This document shows positions 51,358 to 61,647 of a stretch of 64,000 nucleotides of DNA, in pieces (the stretch's first letter is position 1; each line of letters begins with the position of its first letter). Origin of the DNA: Clostridium oryzae. Its GTDB lineage: Bacteria; Bacillota; Clostridia; Clostridiales; Clostridiaceae. Under the pieces are notes generated by a model that saw only the letters and a program-made list of their open reading frames with translations, was not told the origin of the DNA and ran no database searches. Made by a program: the position numbers and the translations under genes. Where the stretch lies: NCBI RefSeq assembly GCF_002029235.1, contig NZ_MZGV01000001.1, positions 248,001 through 312,000 of the forward strand, given 5' to 3'.

Positions 51358-53967
51358 ATGTTAAAAATTAGAAAATCTAAATTTTTAACTATACTTTTTT
51401 CCTTAATATTAGTCCTGAGTATTTATCACGGGAATAATATAGAAAAAGTATATGCAGCAAGTTCTTATGTAAACAAGGTTTATATGGATAAGTCTAGATA
51501 TAATCCTGGTGATAAGGTTACAATCTATGCAGACTTAAGTAATACGAGTGGAACAAACTTTACAGGTACTTTGTATATGGAAATTGCTCATAATGAAATT
51601 TCTGTATATACTACTAGTCAAAGCATTACTCTGAATAATGGGCAAAGCGTCACTAAAAGCTTTCAATGGACTGCACCTAGTACAGACTATCAAGGCTATA
51701 TTGTAAAGGTTTACACTGAAAGCGGAGATTATAAGACAGGTGCTGTAGATGTATCAAGTAACTGGACTAAATTTCCGAGATATGGCTATATACCTGATTT
51801 TGATAGTAATATAACTCAAAGTAACACAACAAAACAGATAAATACTTTATCTCAAGACTATAATATTAATGCTTTTCAATTTTATGACTGGATGTGGAGG
51901 CATGAAGTACCTATCAAGAAGAGTGATGGAGTAAATCCTGATTCCAGCTGGACAGATTTATTTAGCAGGAATATATCTTATAGCACAATTCAAAACTATA
52001 TAAAGGCAGTTCACAATAACAATGGAAAAGCAATGGCTTACATGATGTCTTATGCTGCAAGAGAGGGTTATACAGACTATGGGGTAAATCCTTCCTGGGG
52101 GCTGTTTCAGGATACCAGCCACCAAAGCCAGCTTAATGTAAACTTTAATAATGGTAAATATTTGTGGCTTTTTGCGCCTTCAAATACAAGCTGGCAAAAC
52201 TATATAGGGAATATCTATAAGGATGTTGTTAATACTGCAGGTTTTGATGGTATACAAATGGATCAGATGGGACAAAGAGATGGAATATATGATTATAACG
52301 GAAAGAGCTATGATTTAGGTACATCTTTTTCAAGTTTAATTAATTCTGTAAAACGTCAGCTAAACAGTAACAACTCATTAAAGAGCTATTTAGATTTTAA
52401 TATAGTTGATGGTACAACTAATGGATGGGCTTTAGATGATGTAAGTAAAAATGCTGATACAGACTTTAACTTTAGTGAAATATGGTGGAAATCAAATAAC
52501 TATAATGACATAAGAAATTATGTTGAACAGCTGAGAAGCAATAGTAATAAAAAAGCTGCGGTTTTAGCAGCATATATGAATTACAATGAAAATTTAGGCC
52601 CTAAGTATGAAGCTGAAAACGCTTCCTTTAATGGAGTAGATATTGCTGTTAACCATTCTGGTTATAGTGGAAGCGGCTTCCTGCAAAATTTTGCACAGCA
52701 GGGTGATTATGTTCAATTCACTGTAAATGTAAACGAAACCATGAATTATCCCTTAGTATTCCAATATGGAGACAATTTAGACAATGCTACAAGAACCATA
52801 TATATTGACGGCAATAAGGTAGGACAAGTTCAGTTTCACCCACAGGGCACCTGGGATAAGTTTGTATATGATGCAAATCTAAATGTAAATTTAACAAAAG
52901 GAAATCATACTATAAAAATTTCCTATGATAGTGGAGATACAGGTGCAATTAATTTGGATTCTCTTACCTTAGGAGAATTTGATGAACATTCTGTAAGACT
53001 GGCTGATGCTGCATTTGAAGCAAGCGGGGCAACCCACATAGAATTAGGTGCCGGCAAGGATGATACTGTCATGCTGCCTCATGAGTATTATCCAAATACA
53101 AGTAAGGCTATGACAGGAACTCTAAAAGCTGCTATGAAGCAGAATTATAAGTTCATAACTGCTTATGAGAATCTGCTGTTTGACCAAAACATAAACTATG
53201 GGGATCAAGGCAATCAATATATTAACATCAACGGTGAAAAAATATCCGGTGACGGTACTGAAGGTTCCATATGGCATATGACTAGAATGACAAAAGATTA
53301 TGACATATTGCATCTTATTAATCTATCAAATGAAACAGACAGTAAATGGAGGAATAGTACTAGCTCACCAATAGTTAAAAACAATCTGAGTGTTAAATAC
53401 TATTTTCCAACAGATACGGCTATCTCTAATGTATATTTAGCTTCACCTGACTTTAACGAAGGTACAAGCACTGCACTAAAATATACCACAGGTACGGATA
53501 ATATAGGAAAATATGTTTCCTTCACAGTTCCAACATTAGATTACTGGGATATGATCTATATAAAGAGAGCAGTAAATACACCAAATAACGATCAATATGA
53601 AGCTGAAAACGCTATAAAGACTAGCGTAACTACAAATACAGATCATACAGGATATACTGGAACTGGTTTTATTGATGGCTTTGCAGAGAAGGGAGATGAA
53701 ATAACCACGGAAATAAATGCCGATGCAGCAGGTGACCATTCTTTAATTTTTAGATATGGAAACAGTACTGGAACAGAAGCAACAAGGCATGTATATGTGG
53801 ATGGAAGCTATGTGGGAATACTTCATATGCCTAATTTATCGAATTGGGATACCTGGAGCAAGGCTAGTTTAAATGTAAATTTAGCAGCAGGGGTTCATAC
53901 TATATGTATATATTATGCTTCAACAGATAATGGCGGAGTGAATCTGGACAATTTAACTGTAAAGTAA
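51358..53967 (+). CDS. Secreted GH66 enzyme with CBM35-like modules (cycloisomaltooligosaccharide glucanotransferase or dextranase)
   Basis: An 869-residue exported enzyme. A signal peptide (KFLTILFSLILVLSIYHG) is followed by an Ig-like domain and the GH66 barrel. Asp302 (GFDGIQMDQMG) and Glu374 (NFSEIWWKS) are the nucleophile and acid/base. A CBM35-like module (YEAENASFNGVDIAVNHSGY to AINLDSLTLG, about 417-540) is inserted inside the catalytic domain, the layout known from cyclic-isomaltooligosaccharide-forming CITases. A second CBM35-like module (YEAENAIKTSVTTNTDHTGY) closes the C-terminus. It should act on dextran outside the cell. The internal CBM favours CITase over plain dextranase, but activity is inferred. 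Confidence 0.85.
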   Translation: MLKIRKSKFLTILFSLILVLSIYHGNNIEKVYAASSYVNKVYMDKSRYNPGDKVTIYADLSNTSGTNFTGTLYMEIAHNEISVYTTSQSITLNNGQSVTKSFQWTAPSTDYQGYIVKVYTESGDYKTGAVDVSSNWTKFPRYGYIPDFDSNITQSNTTKQINTLSQDYNINAFQFYDWMWRHEVPIKKSDGVNPDSSWTDLFSRNISYSTIQNYIKAVHNNNGKAMAYMMSYAAREGYTDYGVNPSWGLFQDTSHQSQLNVNFNNGKYLWLFAPSNTSWQNYIGNIYKDVVNTAGFDGIQMDQMGQRDGIYDYNGKSYDLGTSFSSLINSVKRQLNSNNSLKSYLDFNIVDGTTNGWALDDVSKNADTDFNFSEIWWKSNNYNDIRNYVEQLRSNSNKKAAVLAAYMNYNENLGPKYEAENASFNGVDIAVNHSGYSGSGFLQNFAQQGDYVQFTVNVNETMNYPLVFQYGDNLDNATRTIYIDGNKVGQVQFHPQGTWDKFVYDANLNVNLTKGNHTIKISYDSGDTGAINLDSLTLGEFDEHSVRLADAAFEASGATHIELGAGKDDTVMLPHEYYPNTSKAMTGTLKAAMKQNYKFITAYENLLFDQNINYGDQGNQYININGEKISGDGTEGSIWHMTRMTKDYDILHLINLSNETDSKWRNSTSSPIVKNNLSVKYYFPTDTAISNVYLASPDFNEGTSTALKYTTGTDNIGKYVSFTVPTLDYWDMIYIKRAVNTPNNDQYEAENAIKTSVTTNTDHTGYTGTGFIDGFAEKGDEITTEINADAAGDHSLIFRYGNSTGTEATRHVYVDGSYVGILHMPNLSNWDTWSKASLNVNLAAGVHTICIYYASTDNGGVNLDNLTVK

Positions 53968-54039
53968 TACTAGAATAATTAAATAGTGAGCTAGTTTATA
54001 TTTACTAAAATAAATAAATTTTGATTGGAGGATTATATT

Positions 54040-57000
54040 ATGAGAAAATTTATAAGTAAGAAGGCCGTTAGTGCATTTGCTTTTATTTTTACATTCAGTT
54101 TGTTTTTTAATTCTGACTTAAAGATTTCGGCTCAGACCTATCCTCAGACTACCTATGAAGCAGAAAGTGCTTCGCTTCATAATGTAAGTACGAATACAAA
54201 TCATCCAGGATACTCAGGCAGTGGTTTTATTGATGGTTTTACGGATGTTGGAGATTATGCTGACTTCTCTATTTCGGTTGATAAAACTCAAGATTATACT
54301 TTGAGACTTAAATACAGTAATCACACAGATAGTACAAATGTAAGAGAAATCTATGTAGATGGAAAATTTATAAGTAATGCATATTGCAGCGATACAGGAA
54401 GCTGGGATAGTTGGAAGACAACTGATGTAGGAACTAATCTAGCTTCAGGAACTCATACTGTAAGAGTTGCTTTAAATAATAGCAAGGATGGGGCTATTAA
54501 TCTGGATAATCTTGTTGTTACCCCAAAAAACGTATCTGTCAGAAGTCTTTACATGTCAAATTGGAAGGATATGATGGCTATATGGAAGGCTAGCAATCTT
54601 AGTGATAACGATGCCACAAGCACAAAAGGTCCAAGACTTTCTGAGCTTAGATATTCGGGAAATTGGAATGTAAATCAGATACAAGATTATACAGGATTTT
54701 TCAGAGATGAAACTAACAATAAAAAATATGATCAAACTCATAATTTTGATTCTGAAGCTTATTACGATGAAAATGGTGTTTTGCATAATAATTTCTTAAA
54801 ATATAACGGATCTGACCTACATAACATGGAAATTTCAAAAGATTACGCTGCAGTACCAAATCAAAATTTTGTAGTAGCAAGATATACCTTAAAGAATACT
54901 GGTACTTCAAGTATTACCTATAGTATATTGGATATGCTTCATCCAAACAATACCTCTTCAAATAATGTGTCTGCAAACTATGATTCTTCAAGAAACGCAT
55001 TGATAGTAAACATGAGTTCATCTGGACAACCTTATTTGGCATTAGGTGCATTTACTGCTCCAACTTACTATCAAGCTGCGAATGATGAAGATTCAAGTAC
55101 TTCAAGTCAAACTTGTTCTCCTTGGTATACCTTTGATGGAAGCGGATCTCTAAAGAATAATTCAAGTGCTTCAGCAAAGGATATTTCTGTAGCTTTTGAT
55201 CAGAAGGTTACAGTAGAAGCTGGAAGCAGCAAAAATGTGTACTTTTATGTAGCTTTAGGTACAAGCTTGAGCAATATACAAAGTATTTGTGATACAGCAA
55301 AAGCACAATCGGGAGATAGTTGGTTTGATAATACCTCTTCAAGCTATTCAAGCTGGTTTGACGGCAAGAATATACCAAACTTTAATGATGCAGATTTAAC
55401 TTCGGTTTACAAGAGAAATCTTGTTATGATTAAGAATACAATAAGACCAGGAAGCACTACAGACGATGGAGCAATGCCAGCAACTACTAACTCACTTAAC
55501 TATAGTTATAAGATATGGTCAAGAGACTCAGCAGTAACAGCACTTTCTCTAGATGCAGCTGGATTTACTGCAGAAGGTGAACGTTATTGGAAGTGGCTGG
55601 CTGCAAGACAAAATGTAGATGGAAGTTTCCATACCTGTTTCTGGTTATGGGACAATACTAATGCTAAATTTGTTGAGCCAGAAAACGATGCAATAGGGTT
55701 CTTCCTAATAGGGGCATACAAACACTATAAGGCAACTGGAAACAAAACTTTCTTAGATGGTATATACAAGGAAATTAAGAATTCGGCAAATTATATCATG
55801 AATAATATTGATCAAACTACAGGCTTCGGACCTGCAGATAAGAGTATTTGGGAAGAGGGAGATAATGATGAATATTATGCATATACTCAAGCTTCATATG
55901 CAATGGGACTTAAATCAGCTGCACTAATTGCCTCAATAGAAGGTAACAGTACTTTAGCTGACAGCTACAATGGTGCCGGAAGTACTATTATGACTGCAAT
56001 TAATAGAGACGATACAGCTTCACCAAAGGGACTTTGGAATGCAGCTAATGGATATTATGATAGATGTGTGAATAAAGACGGCACAGTTAATACTTTAGAA
56101 GATACCTCAACAAATATATTATTTGCTTTAGGAGATATAGATGTCAACTCTTCAAGAGCAGCTTCTCATATAAATAAGATAGAAAAAGATCTTAATGTAG
56201 ATACCTATGGTTTGCCAAGATACCCTAATGATACCTTCTATTATACTTCTCAATGGAGTCCTTCAGGAAATGAAGCTTTGGAAGCATCACCTTCTTGGCC
56301 GCAAATGGTAATGTGGGATTCTATATACCAAACTTATAAAGGAAATGGTTCAAAGGCTTACGATATGCTTGAATGGTTCAAGCACAGAACAGCCACCGGC
56401 TTCATGGTAACAGGTGAAGCTGTAAGTAATGTAACAGAAGCACCACTAGTAAGTACAGCAGCAGAACCGGTTACGGCAGCATCTTTTATCCTTGCAAGTC
56501 TTGCATATTCGAACAATTATGATATGAGAGTGTATTCCTCAGAGTATAATGCAGGCTGTTCCAAAGGAGTAAAAGTTACTAATGGAGCTAATGCTGACTG
56601 GAACCAGTACAAGTATATTCCATATTATGTGGATCCATCAAATGATGGAGTAGCAGATGATGCACAAACTGATATAAGAAAAGTATATGTATCAAATGAT
56701 GATACTAATATTTATATAAGAATAAACAATGCTGCTGGAACTTTACCAACAACATCTAGTGATTCATTCCAAGTTTCTGCTTATGTAGAGGATTTTGCAA
56801 AAACTGCAGCAACAACAACAGCTACTCAATATGGAACTGATCTTGGAAGAAACATGGCATATATGTTTACAAGAAAAAATGCCGATACTGGTTATAGCAA
56901 GTATTCAGTAGATAACGGAAGCTGGAAGTTAAACAAGAATATAACTTCGGTCATAGCACCGCAATGGGATACAGCTTCCGGCGGAATAGAAATTGTTATT

Positions 57001-57162
57001 CCAAGATCAGAGATAGGTTCTCCTAAAGATGATTCCTGGGGACATATAACCATAGATTTAAGTAAATATATAAACGGCAGCTGGAAGGATCAAGATATGG
57101 TTAGATTAAATTACAGGATAACAGGAAACAGCGAATCCTGGCTCTATGGAGATTTTGAATAA
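54040..57162 (+). CDS. Secreted GH15 glucodextranase/glucoamylase-like enzyme with CBM35 and C-terminal beta domain
   Basis: A 1040-residue exported enzyme. The ATG at 54040 follows GGAGG and gives a signal peptide. Residues 35-165 are a CBM35-like module very similar to those of the preceding enzyme (YEAESASLHNVSTNTNHPGY, AINLDNLVV). A beta-sandwich follows, then the GH15 (alpha/alpha)6 barrel: YKIWSRDSAVTALSLDAAGF, general acid Glu605 or 606 in SIWEEGDNDE and general base near Glu809 in TAAEPVTAASF. The last 200 residues form a DOMON-like glucodextranase C-domain. It should release glucose from the non-reducing ends of dextran or isomalto-oligosaccharides. It follows the GH66 gene by 72 bases, probably one operon. 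Confidence 0.87.
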   Translation: MRKFISKKAVSAFAFIFTFSLFFNSDLKISAQTYPQTTYEAESASLHNVSTNTNHPGYSGSGFIDGFTDVGDYADFSISVDKTQDYTLRLKYSNHTDSTNVREIYVDGKFISNAYCSDTGSWDSWKTTDVGTNLASGTHTVRVALNNSKDGAINLDNLVVTPKNVSVRSLYMSNWKDMMAIWKASNLSDNDATSTKGPRLSELRYSGNWNVNQIQDYTGFFRDETNNKKYDQTHNFDSEAYYDENGVLHNNFLKYNGSDLHNMEISKDYAAVPNQNFVVARYTLKNTGTSSITYSILDMLHPNNTSSNNVSANYDSSRNALIVNMSSSGQPYLALGAFTAPTYYQAANDEDSSTSSQTCSPWYTFDGSGSLKNNSSASAKDISVAFDQKVTVEAGSSKNVYFYVALGTSLSNIQSICDTAKAQSGDSWFDNTSSSYSSWFDGKNIPNFNDADLTSVYKRNLVMIKNTIRPGSTTDDGAMPATTNSLNYSYKIWSRDSAVTALSLDAAGFTAEGERYWKWLAARQNVDGSFHTCFWLWDNTNAKFVEPENDAIGFFLIGAYKHYKATGNKTFLDGIYKEIKNSANYIMNNIDQTTGFGPADKSIWEEGDNDEYYAYTQASYAMGLKSAALIASIEGNSTLADSYNGAGSTIMTAINRDDTASPKGLWNAANGYYDRCVNKDGTVNTLEDTSTNILFALGDIDVNSSRAASHINKIEKDLNVDTYGLPRYPNDTFYYTSQWSPSGNEALEASPSWPQMVMWDSIYQTYKGNGSKAYDMLEWFKHRTATGFMVTGEAVSNVTEAPLVSTAAEPVTAASFILASLAYSNNYDMRVYSSEYNAGCSKGVKVTNGANADWNQYKYIPYYVDPSNDGVADDAQTDIRKVYVSNDDTNIYIRINNAAGTLPTTSSDSFQVSAYVEDFAKTAATTTATQYGTDLGRNMAYMFTRKNADTGYSKYSVDNGSWKLNKNITSVIAPQWDTASGGIEIVIPRSEIGSPKDDSWGHITIDLSKYINGSWKDQDMVRLNYRITGNSESWLYGDFE

Positions 57163-57209
57163 AAGCTGTAAGGGTAAGTATAAATATCTGTATTAGGAAA
57201 ACATTTGAG

Positions 57210-57246
57210 GCTATGTTAGTCGTTTTGGCAAACATAGTCTTTTTTA
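57210..57246 (+). terminator. Rho-independent terminator of the glucan operon
   Basis: GCTATGTT (57210-57217) pairs with AACATAGT (57231-57238), followed by CTTTTTT. Repeat copy C starts inside the T-tract. Confidence 0.7.
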
Positions 57247-57356
57247 GTCTCTAGGAAATGTTCATGAAAGCGTGCTTTCACCAAGTACAATTAAAAAGTA
57301 ATCTTCTTTTTCGTAGGAAATTATGATTTTTTCCAATCGTGGATAAATTTGAACTG
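57240..57356. repeat. Dispersed ~65-bp repeat, copy C (rearranged)
   Basis: Starts TTTTTTAGTCTCTAGGAA, then about 60 unrelated bases containing a GAAAGC-GTGC-TTTC dyad, then resumes with TTTTTCGTAGGAAATTATG, ATTTTTTCCAATCGTGG and ATAAATTTGA. It looks like a copy with an insertion or partial duplication. The rest of the gap to 57542 has no gene. Confidence 0.65.
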
Positions 57357-57542
57357 AGATTTTGCAATAATTGTTTATGCATAAAGTAAAAACTTCGTGT
57401 ACTTTAAGACACCAAATAGGTAATTTATCGTATTATATGTAGATTCAGGTAAAACAAACCATATTATACTAATACTTAAGATATGTGAACATAGATGACT
57501 GTAAAACTACTGATTCACATACAATAGAAGGGTGGAAATGAG

Positions 57543-59063
57543 ATGAATATACTTGAGAAAATTAAAAACAATGCACTTACTCATCCTCGCTTTGAGGCAA
57601 TGCGGTCCGATAAGGAGAGTATAAATTACCATGATTTAGATAAGTATTCTGATTATCTTGCAGCATATATTGAGGATACTTGCGGTAATAACAAATCGCC
57701 TATAGTAGTTTACGGACATAAATCAGTTTATATGCTTATTTGCATGCTGGCGTGTGTAAAGTCTGGACGTGCTTATTGCCCTGTAGACACTTCTGTACCG
57801 GATTCTCGAACACAATCAATATTGAATCAAATGGAGTCGCCTTTGGCATTAGCTACAGAAAAGTTAAATTGTCATTTTCAGAGGATAGTTGAACTTAATG
57901 AAATTAAAGAGGTTATTGAATCTCAAACAAAAGCAATTTCCTCTGATAAATGGGTGAATGGGGAGGATGTTTTTTACATTATTTTTACTTCTGGAAGTAC
58001 TGGAATGCCAAAAGGTGTGCAGATTACTGCAAACTGTTTAAATAATTATTTAGATTGGTCTATAAATCTTGGAACAAAAAAAGAGGATAAAATTGGAAAG
58101 CGTTTTTTGAATCAGGCACCATTTTCTTTTGATTTATCTGTTATGGATCTATATACATGTTTAGCTTGCCGTGGAACACTTTGGTCTTTATCTAAAGGCG
58201 TACAAAGCGATTATAAATTACTAATGCAGTCACTACAAGAATCAAATGCGGCTGTATGGGTTTCTACGCCTTCATTTGCTGAAATTTGCCTTTTGGAGAA
58301 GAGCTTTGGTGAACAATTGATGCCTCATTTAGAAACTTTTCTTTTTTGTGGAGAAACCTTAACAAATAGTACCGTTTCTAAGCTTCAAAAGAGATTTCCA
58401 AATGCAAAGATTATTAACACTTATGGTCCAACAGAAACTACGGTTGCAGTTACTGAGGTTCACGTCACTACTCAATTAAATGATACTAAGAGTCCTCTTC
58501 CTGTTGGACATGCTAAGCCTGGAACATTTATAGAAATCAGAAGGGAAAATGGAGAGCCTGCAGAGGAGGGTGAAAGAGGAGAAATTATTATTCTGGGTAA
58601 TACAGTCAGTATTGGATATTATAACAATCCTGAAAATACTAAGAATAAATTTTTTATAAAAGAAATAGCTAATAAAAAAGTTAGAGGATATCGTACAGGT
58701 GATGAAGGATACCTAGAAGGGGATATGCTTTACTATTGTGGAAGAATAGATTTACAGATAAAATTGCATGGTTATCGTATTGAGGTAGAGGATATTGAAA
58801 ATAACATTTTGAAATTAAATTCAATTACAAGAGCAGCAGTTGTACCTAATACACGAAATGGTAAAATAAGTAGTTTGACTGCCTATGTTGTTTACAAAGA
58901 AAAGGTCGAGGATGCTTTTGCAACTTCTTTGAGTTTGAAGGAACAGCTTAAGGAAATCATTCCTGAATATATGATTCCTAAGAAATTTGTATTTCTAGAT
59001 CAATTGCCTATGAATGGAAATGGAAAGATTGATCGAAAGCTTCTCGGAGGAATAGCACAATGA
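57543..59063 (+). CDS. dltA: D-alanine--D-alanyl carrier protein ligase DltA
   Basis: A 506-residue adenylate-forming enzyme that activates D-alanine with ATP and loads it on the carrier DltC. Core motifs are visible: FTSGSTGMPKGVQ (phosphate loop), TYGPTETT, GYRTGDEGYL, and NGNGKIDRK with the catalytic C-terminal Lys. It starts a dltABCD operon. AGGGTGGAAATGAG precedes the ATG. The DltB start overlaps its stop by 4 bases. The function in teichoic-acid D-alanylation protects against cationic peptides, which is interesting beside the lan-immunity system on the same window. Confidence 0.95.
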   Translation: MNILEKIKNNALTHPRFEAMRSDKESINYHDLDKYSDYLAAYIEDTCGNNKSPIVVYGHKSVYMLICMLACVKSGRAYCPVDTSVPDSRTQSILNQMESPLALATEKLNCHFQRIVELNEIKEVIESQTKAISSDKWVNGEDVFYIIFTSGSTGMPKGVQITANCLNNYLDWSINLGTKKEDKIGKRFLNQAPFSFDLSVMDLYTCLACRGTLWSLSKGVQSDYKLLMQSLQESNAAVWVSTPSFAEICLLEKSFGEQLMPHLETFLFCGETLTNSTVSKLQKRFPNAKIINTYGPTETTVAVTEVHVTTQLNDTKSPLPVGHAKPGTFIEIRRENGEPAEEGERGEIIILGNTVSIGYYNNPENTKNKFFIKEIANKKVRGYRTGDEGYLEGDMLYYCGRIDLQIKLHGYRIEVEDIENNILKLNSITRAAVVPNTRNGKISSLTAYVVYKEKVEDAFATSLSLKEQLKEIIPEYMIPKKFVFLDQLPMNGNGKIDRKLLGGIAQ

Positions 59064-60232
59064 CATTTTTTGGAGGCCATTTATTTTATCTATGTTTAGT
59101 GCTGCTACTGATTCCGGCAGTTATATTAGGGATACTACAAAAATCATTAAGACTTTATACCTTGGCCATATCCATATTATTTATCTATTTGATTTTTGGG
59201 AAAGACCATAGGCAGCTAGCTTATTTATTTACTTTTTATGTATTGCAGTTAATTCTTGTAAAGCTGTATTTGATTTTACGTAAAAGATATGGGCGTAAGG
59301 AAAATATATACTACTGTACAGTTTTTTTAAGTGTTGTGCCGCTTATTTTTGATAAAATTAATCCGTTGATTCATACGAACATTTTTCAATTTTTAGGTGT
59401 CTCATACCTGACCTTTAAAAGCGTACAAATGATTATAGAGATTTATGACGGAATCATTACCGAGGTTCCGATTGTAGAATTTTCAGCCTTTTTATTACAC
59501 TTTCCCAGCTTGAGTTCTGGCCCAATTGATCGAAGCAGAAGGTTTCACGAGGATTGGGTAAAGATATATAGCCGTGAAGAATATTTAAATTTATTTGCAA
59601 ATGGCGTTTTCAAGATATTATTAGGGCTAATATACAAATTTATTATAGCAGCTGGTTTCTACAAGCTTATGGGAATATGTGCTGACTTCAAGGCATGGTA
59701 CTATGTCGTTGGATATACTTATGCCTATGGATTAGATTTATTTTTTGACTTTGCAGGGTACAGTCTAATGGCTGTAGGCACGAGCTATATTTTAGGGGTT
59801 AGAACTCCAGATAACTTTAACAAACCATTTTTGTCCCTAGATATGAGAGAATTTTGGGATCGTTGGCACATTAGTTTGTCTTACTGGTTCCGTGATTTCA
59901 TTTTTTCACGTTTCATCATAAAGTGTGTAAAGAAAAAATGGTTTAAAAATCGTCTGCATAGAGCTTCTATCGGCTTTATAATAAATATGCTGGTTATGGG
60001 TATGTGGCATGGATTAAATGCCTCATATATACTCTATGGATTATATCATGGATGTTTACTGGCATTAACAGAGAGCTATCAGAAAAAATCAAAATTTTAC
60101 AAAGAAAATAAAGACAAAAAATCCTATAAATTTTTATCTTGGTTTATAACAATGCAGCTTGTCATGTTTGGATTCTTAATTTTTTCTGGAAAGTTTATAA
60201 AATTATTACATTTGGCAAAAATAGTACATTAG
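59060..60232 (+). CDS. dltB: D-alanyl transfer protein DltB (MBOAT family)
   Basis: A 390-residue membrane-bound O-acyltransferase with about 11 helices. LHFPSLSSGPIDRSRRF, MREFWDRWHISLSYWFRDF and the catalytic His in MGMWHGLN identify it. It moves D-alanine from DltC across or within the membrane for transfer to lipoteichoic acid. Overlaps dltA by 4 bases. Confidence 0.95.
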   Translation: MTFFGGHLFYLCLVLLLIPAVILGILQKSLRLYTLAISILFIYLIFGKDHRQLAYLFTFYVLQLILVKLYLILRKRYGRKENIYYCTVFLSVVPLIFDKINPLIHTNIFQFLGVSYLTFKSVQMIIEIYDGIITEVPIVEFSAFLLHFPSLSSGPIDRSRRFHEDWVKIYSREEYLNLFANGVFKILLGLIYKFIIAAGFYKLMGICADFKAWYYVVGYTYAYGLDLFFDFAGYSLMAVGTSYILGVRTPDNFNKPFLSLDMREFWDRWHISLSYWFRDFIFSRFIIKCVKKKWFKNRLHRASIGFIINMLVMGMWHGLNASYILYGLYHGCLLALTESYQKKSKFYKENKDKKSYKFLSWFITMQLVMFGFLIFSGKFIKLLHLAKIVH

Positions 60233-60245
60233 GGAGGAAATTAAA

Positions 60246-60476
60246 ATGAAAGAAAGATTATTAGATATGTTAGCAGAAATATGTGAGGATGATATCGTAA
60301 AGGAAAATATGAATATTGATTTACTTGAAACAGATTTGCTTGATTCTCTTGGATTTGCTGAATTGCTAGCTCTTATTGAAGATGAATTTGGTATTGTGTT
60401 ATCACCATCAGAATTTCAGAGAGAAGATTTGAACACACCTGCTAAAATTTTAGAAATCTTAGAGACAAGAGGATGA
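60246..60476 (+). CDS. dltC: D-alanyl carrier protein DltC
   Basis: A 76-residue carrier protein. Ser34 in DLLDSLGFAEL is the phosphopantetheine site. Length and acidic composition match DltC (about 78 residues). GGGAGG precedes the ATG. It is charged by DltA and used by DltB. Confidence 0.95.
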   Translation: MKERLLDMLAEICEDDIVKENMNIDLLETDLLDSLGFAELLALIEDEFGIVLSPSEFQREDLNTPAKILEILETRG

Positions 60477-60480
60477 TATT

Positions 60481-61647
60481 GTGAGAAAGGTAACTGCGTT
60501 AATAATTGCGTTGGTATTGTTTTTGGGCACGGCTTTTGGACTTCATGTATATGATAAAAAAGCTTTAGCGTTTAATAACAATGCTTTCAGTACTTGGAGC
60601 AGCCAAACAAAATTTGCTTCTCCAGATGGGATAAGCGAAAATATTAATCCTGGCACTTTAGTTGTTTTTGGTTCTTCTGAATTTCAGCACGGGATTAAGA
60701 CTATCTATCATCCTAGGTCAATGTTTAAGGGTTTTTACTTTAATCCGATGTTAATAGGTGCTGCACATTATCAAAGTTTAAGTCATGCCATTACACTTGC
60801 AGCTATAAGTAACAGCATTAAAAATAAAAAGGTTGTACTGTTTGTTTCACCAACATGGTTTAGAAAACATGGTGTAAAGAATAAGGCTTTTGCTCTAAGG
60901 TTTTCAGATAGCAGCTATATACAAATGTTAAAAAACAGAAACATTTCAAAGAAAACAAAAGAGTATATCAGAAATAGAGTAGATACTTTGCTTAAGGTAG
61001 ATAAGTCAACTTTAAATCGTGTTAAGGTATATAACCGTGTACTTTTAGATGGAACAGGTTCAACTCTAGATGACATTAAATATGAGCTTTATAAAAAGTA
61101 TCTGGCAGAAAGAACTCATCAACGTGTTGTTCTGCGAGCAGCGGTGGCTGAACTGAAACATAACCAGAACAAGAATCTCAAAGATAGAAAAATTAATTGG
61201 AGAAAGTATATAAAGAGGGTAAATGTTAGCAGTAAAAAGTATAGTAAGACTCCGTTTTATATGACGCCTAAAGGCTATGCCAAGTTGCAGGCTAAGCTAA
61301 AACGCATAAAAAGGCCGCTTCCGAAAGCTGGATTTGGAAATCGCAAATCGCTTGAATACAAGGATTTACGCTGCTTTTTGAACATGTGTCATCAGCTAAA
61401 ACTGAAGGTAATGATAGTTTCTCTGCCGGTTAATGGATATTGGTATGATTACAGAGGATTTCCTGCTTACAAAAGAGGAAAATATTACCGGAGATTAAGA
61501 GCAGTTGCCTCTCAATATGGCGCTGAGATGACAGATTTTTCAAGCAAGGAATATAACAAGTATTTTTTTGAGGATGCACTGCATTTAAGTGGAAAGGGAT
61601 GGGTGATGGCAGATGAAGCTCTTTACAAGTTTTATAAGGAAAGCTAA
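60481..61647 (+). CDS. dltD: DltD, D-alanine transfer esterase
   Basis: A 388-residue extracytoplasmic enzyme with an N-terminal membrane anchor (ALIIALVLFLGTAFGLHVY). The SGNH-like nucleophile lies in VVFGSSEFQHG (Ser65/66) and the Asp-His pair in FEDALHLSGKGW. It completes transfer of D-alanine to lipoteichoic acid. GTG start, 4 bases after the dltC stop. Its 3' end overlaps a small gene that looks like dltX. Confidence 0.92.
   Translation: MRKVTALIIALVLFLGTAFGLHVYDKKALAFNNNAFSTWSSQTKFASPDGISENINPGTLVVFGSSEFQHGIKTIYHPRSMFKGFYFNPMLIGAAHYQSLSHAITLAAISNSIKNKKVVLFVSPTWFRKHGVKNKAFALRFSDSSYIQMLKNRNISKKTKEYIRNRVDTLLKVDKSTLNRVKVYNRVLLDGTGSTLDDIKYELYKKYLAERTHQRVVLRAAVAELKHNQNKNLKDRKINWRKYIKRVNVSSKKYSKTPFYMTPKGYAKLQAKLKRIKRPLPKAGFGNRKSLEYKDLRCFLNMCHQLKLKVMIVSLPVNGYWYDYRGFPAYKRGKYYRRLRAVASQYGAEMTDFSSKEYNKYFFEDALHLSGKGWVMADEALYKFYKES

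Noticed and set aside
57360..57540. Riboswitch or leader RNA before dltA
   Set aside because: No known riboswitch core or stable structure could be recognised; the stretch is just AT-rich promoter-like DNA.
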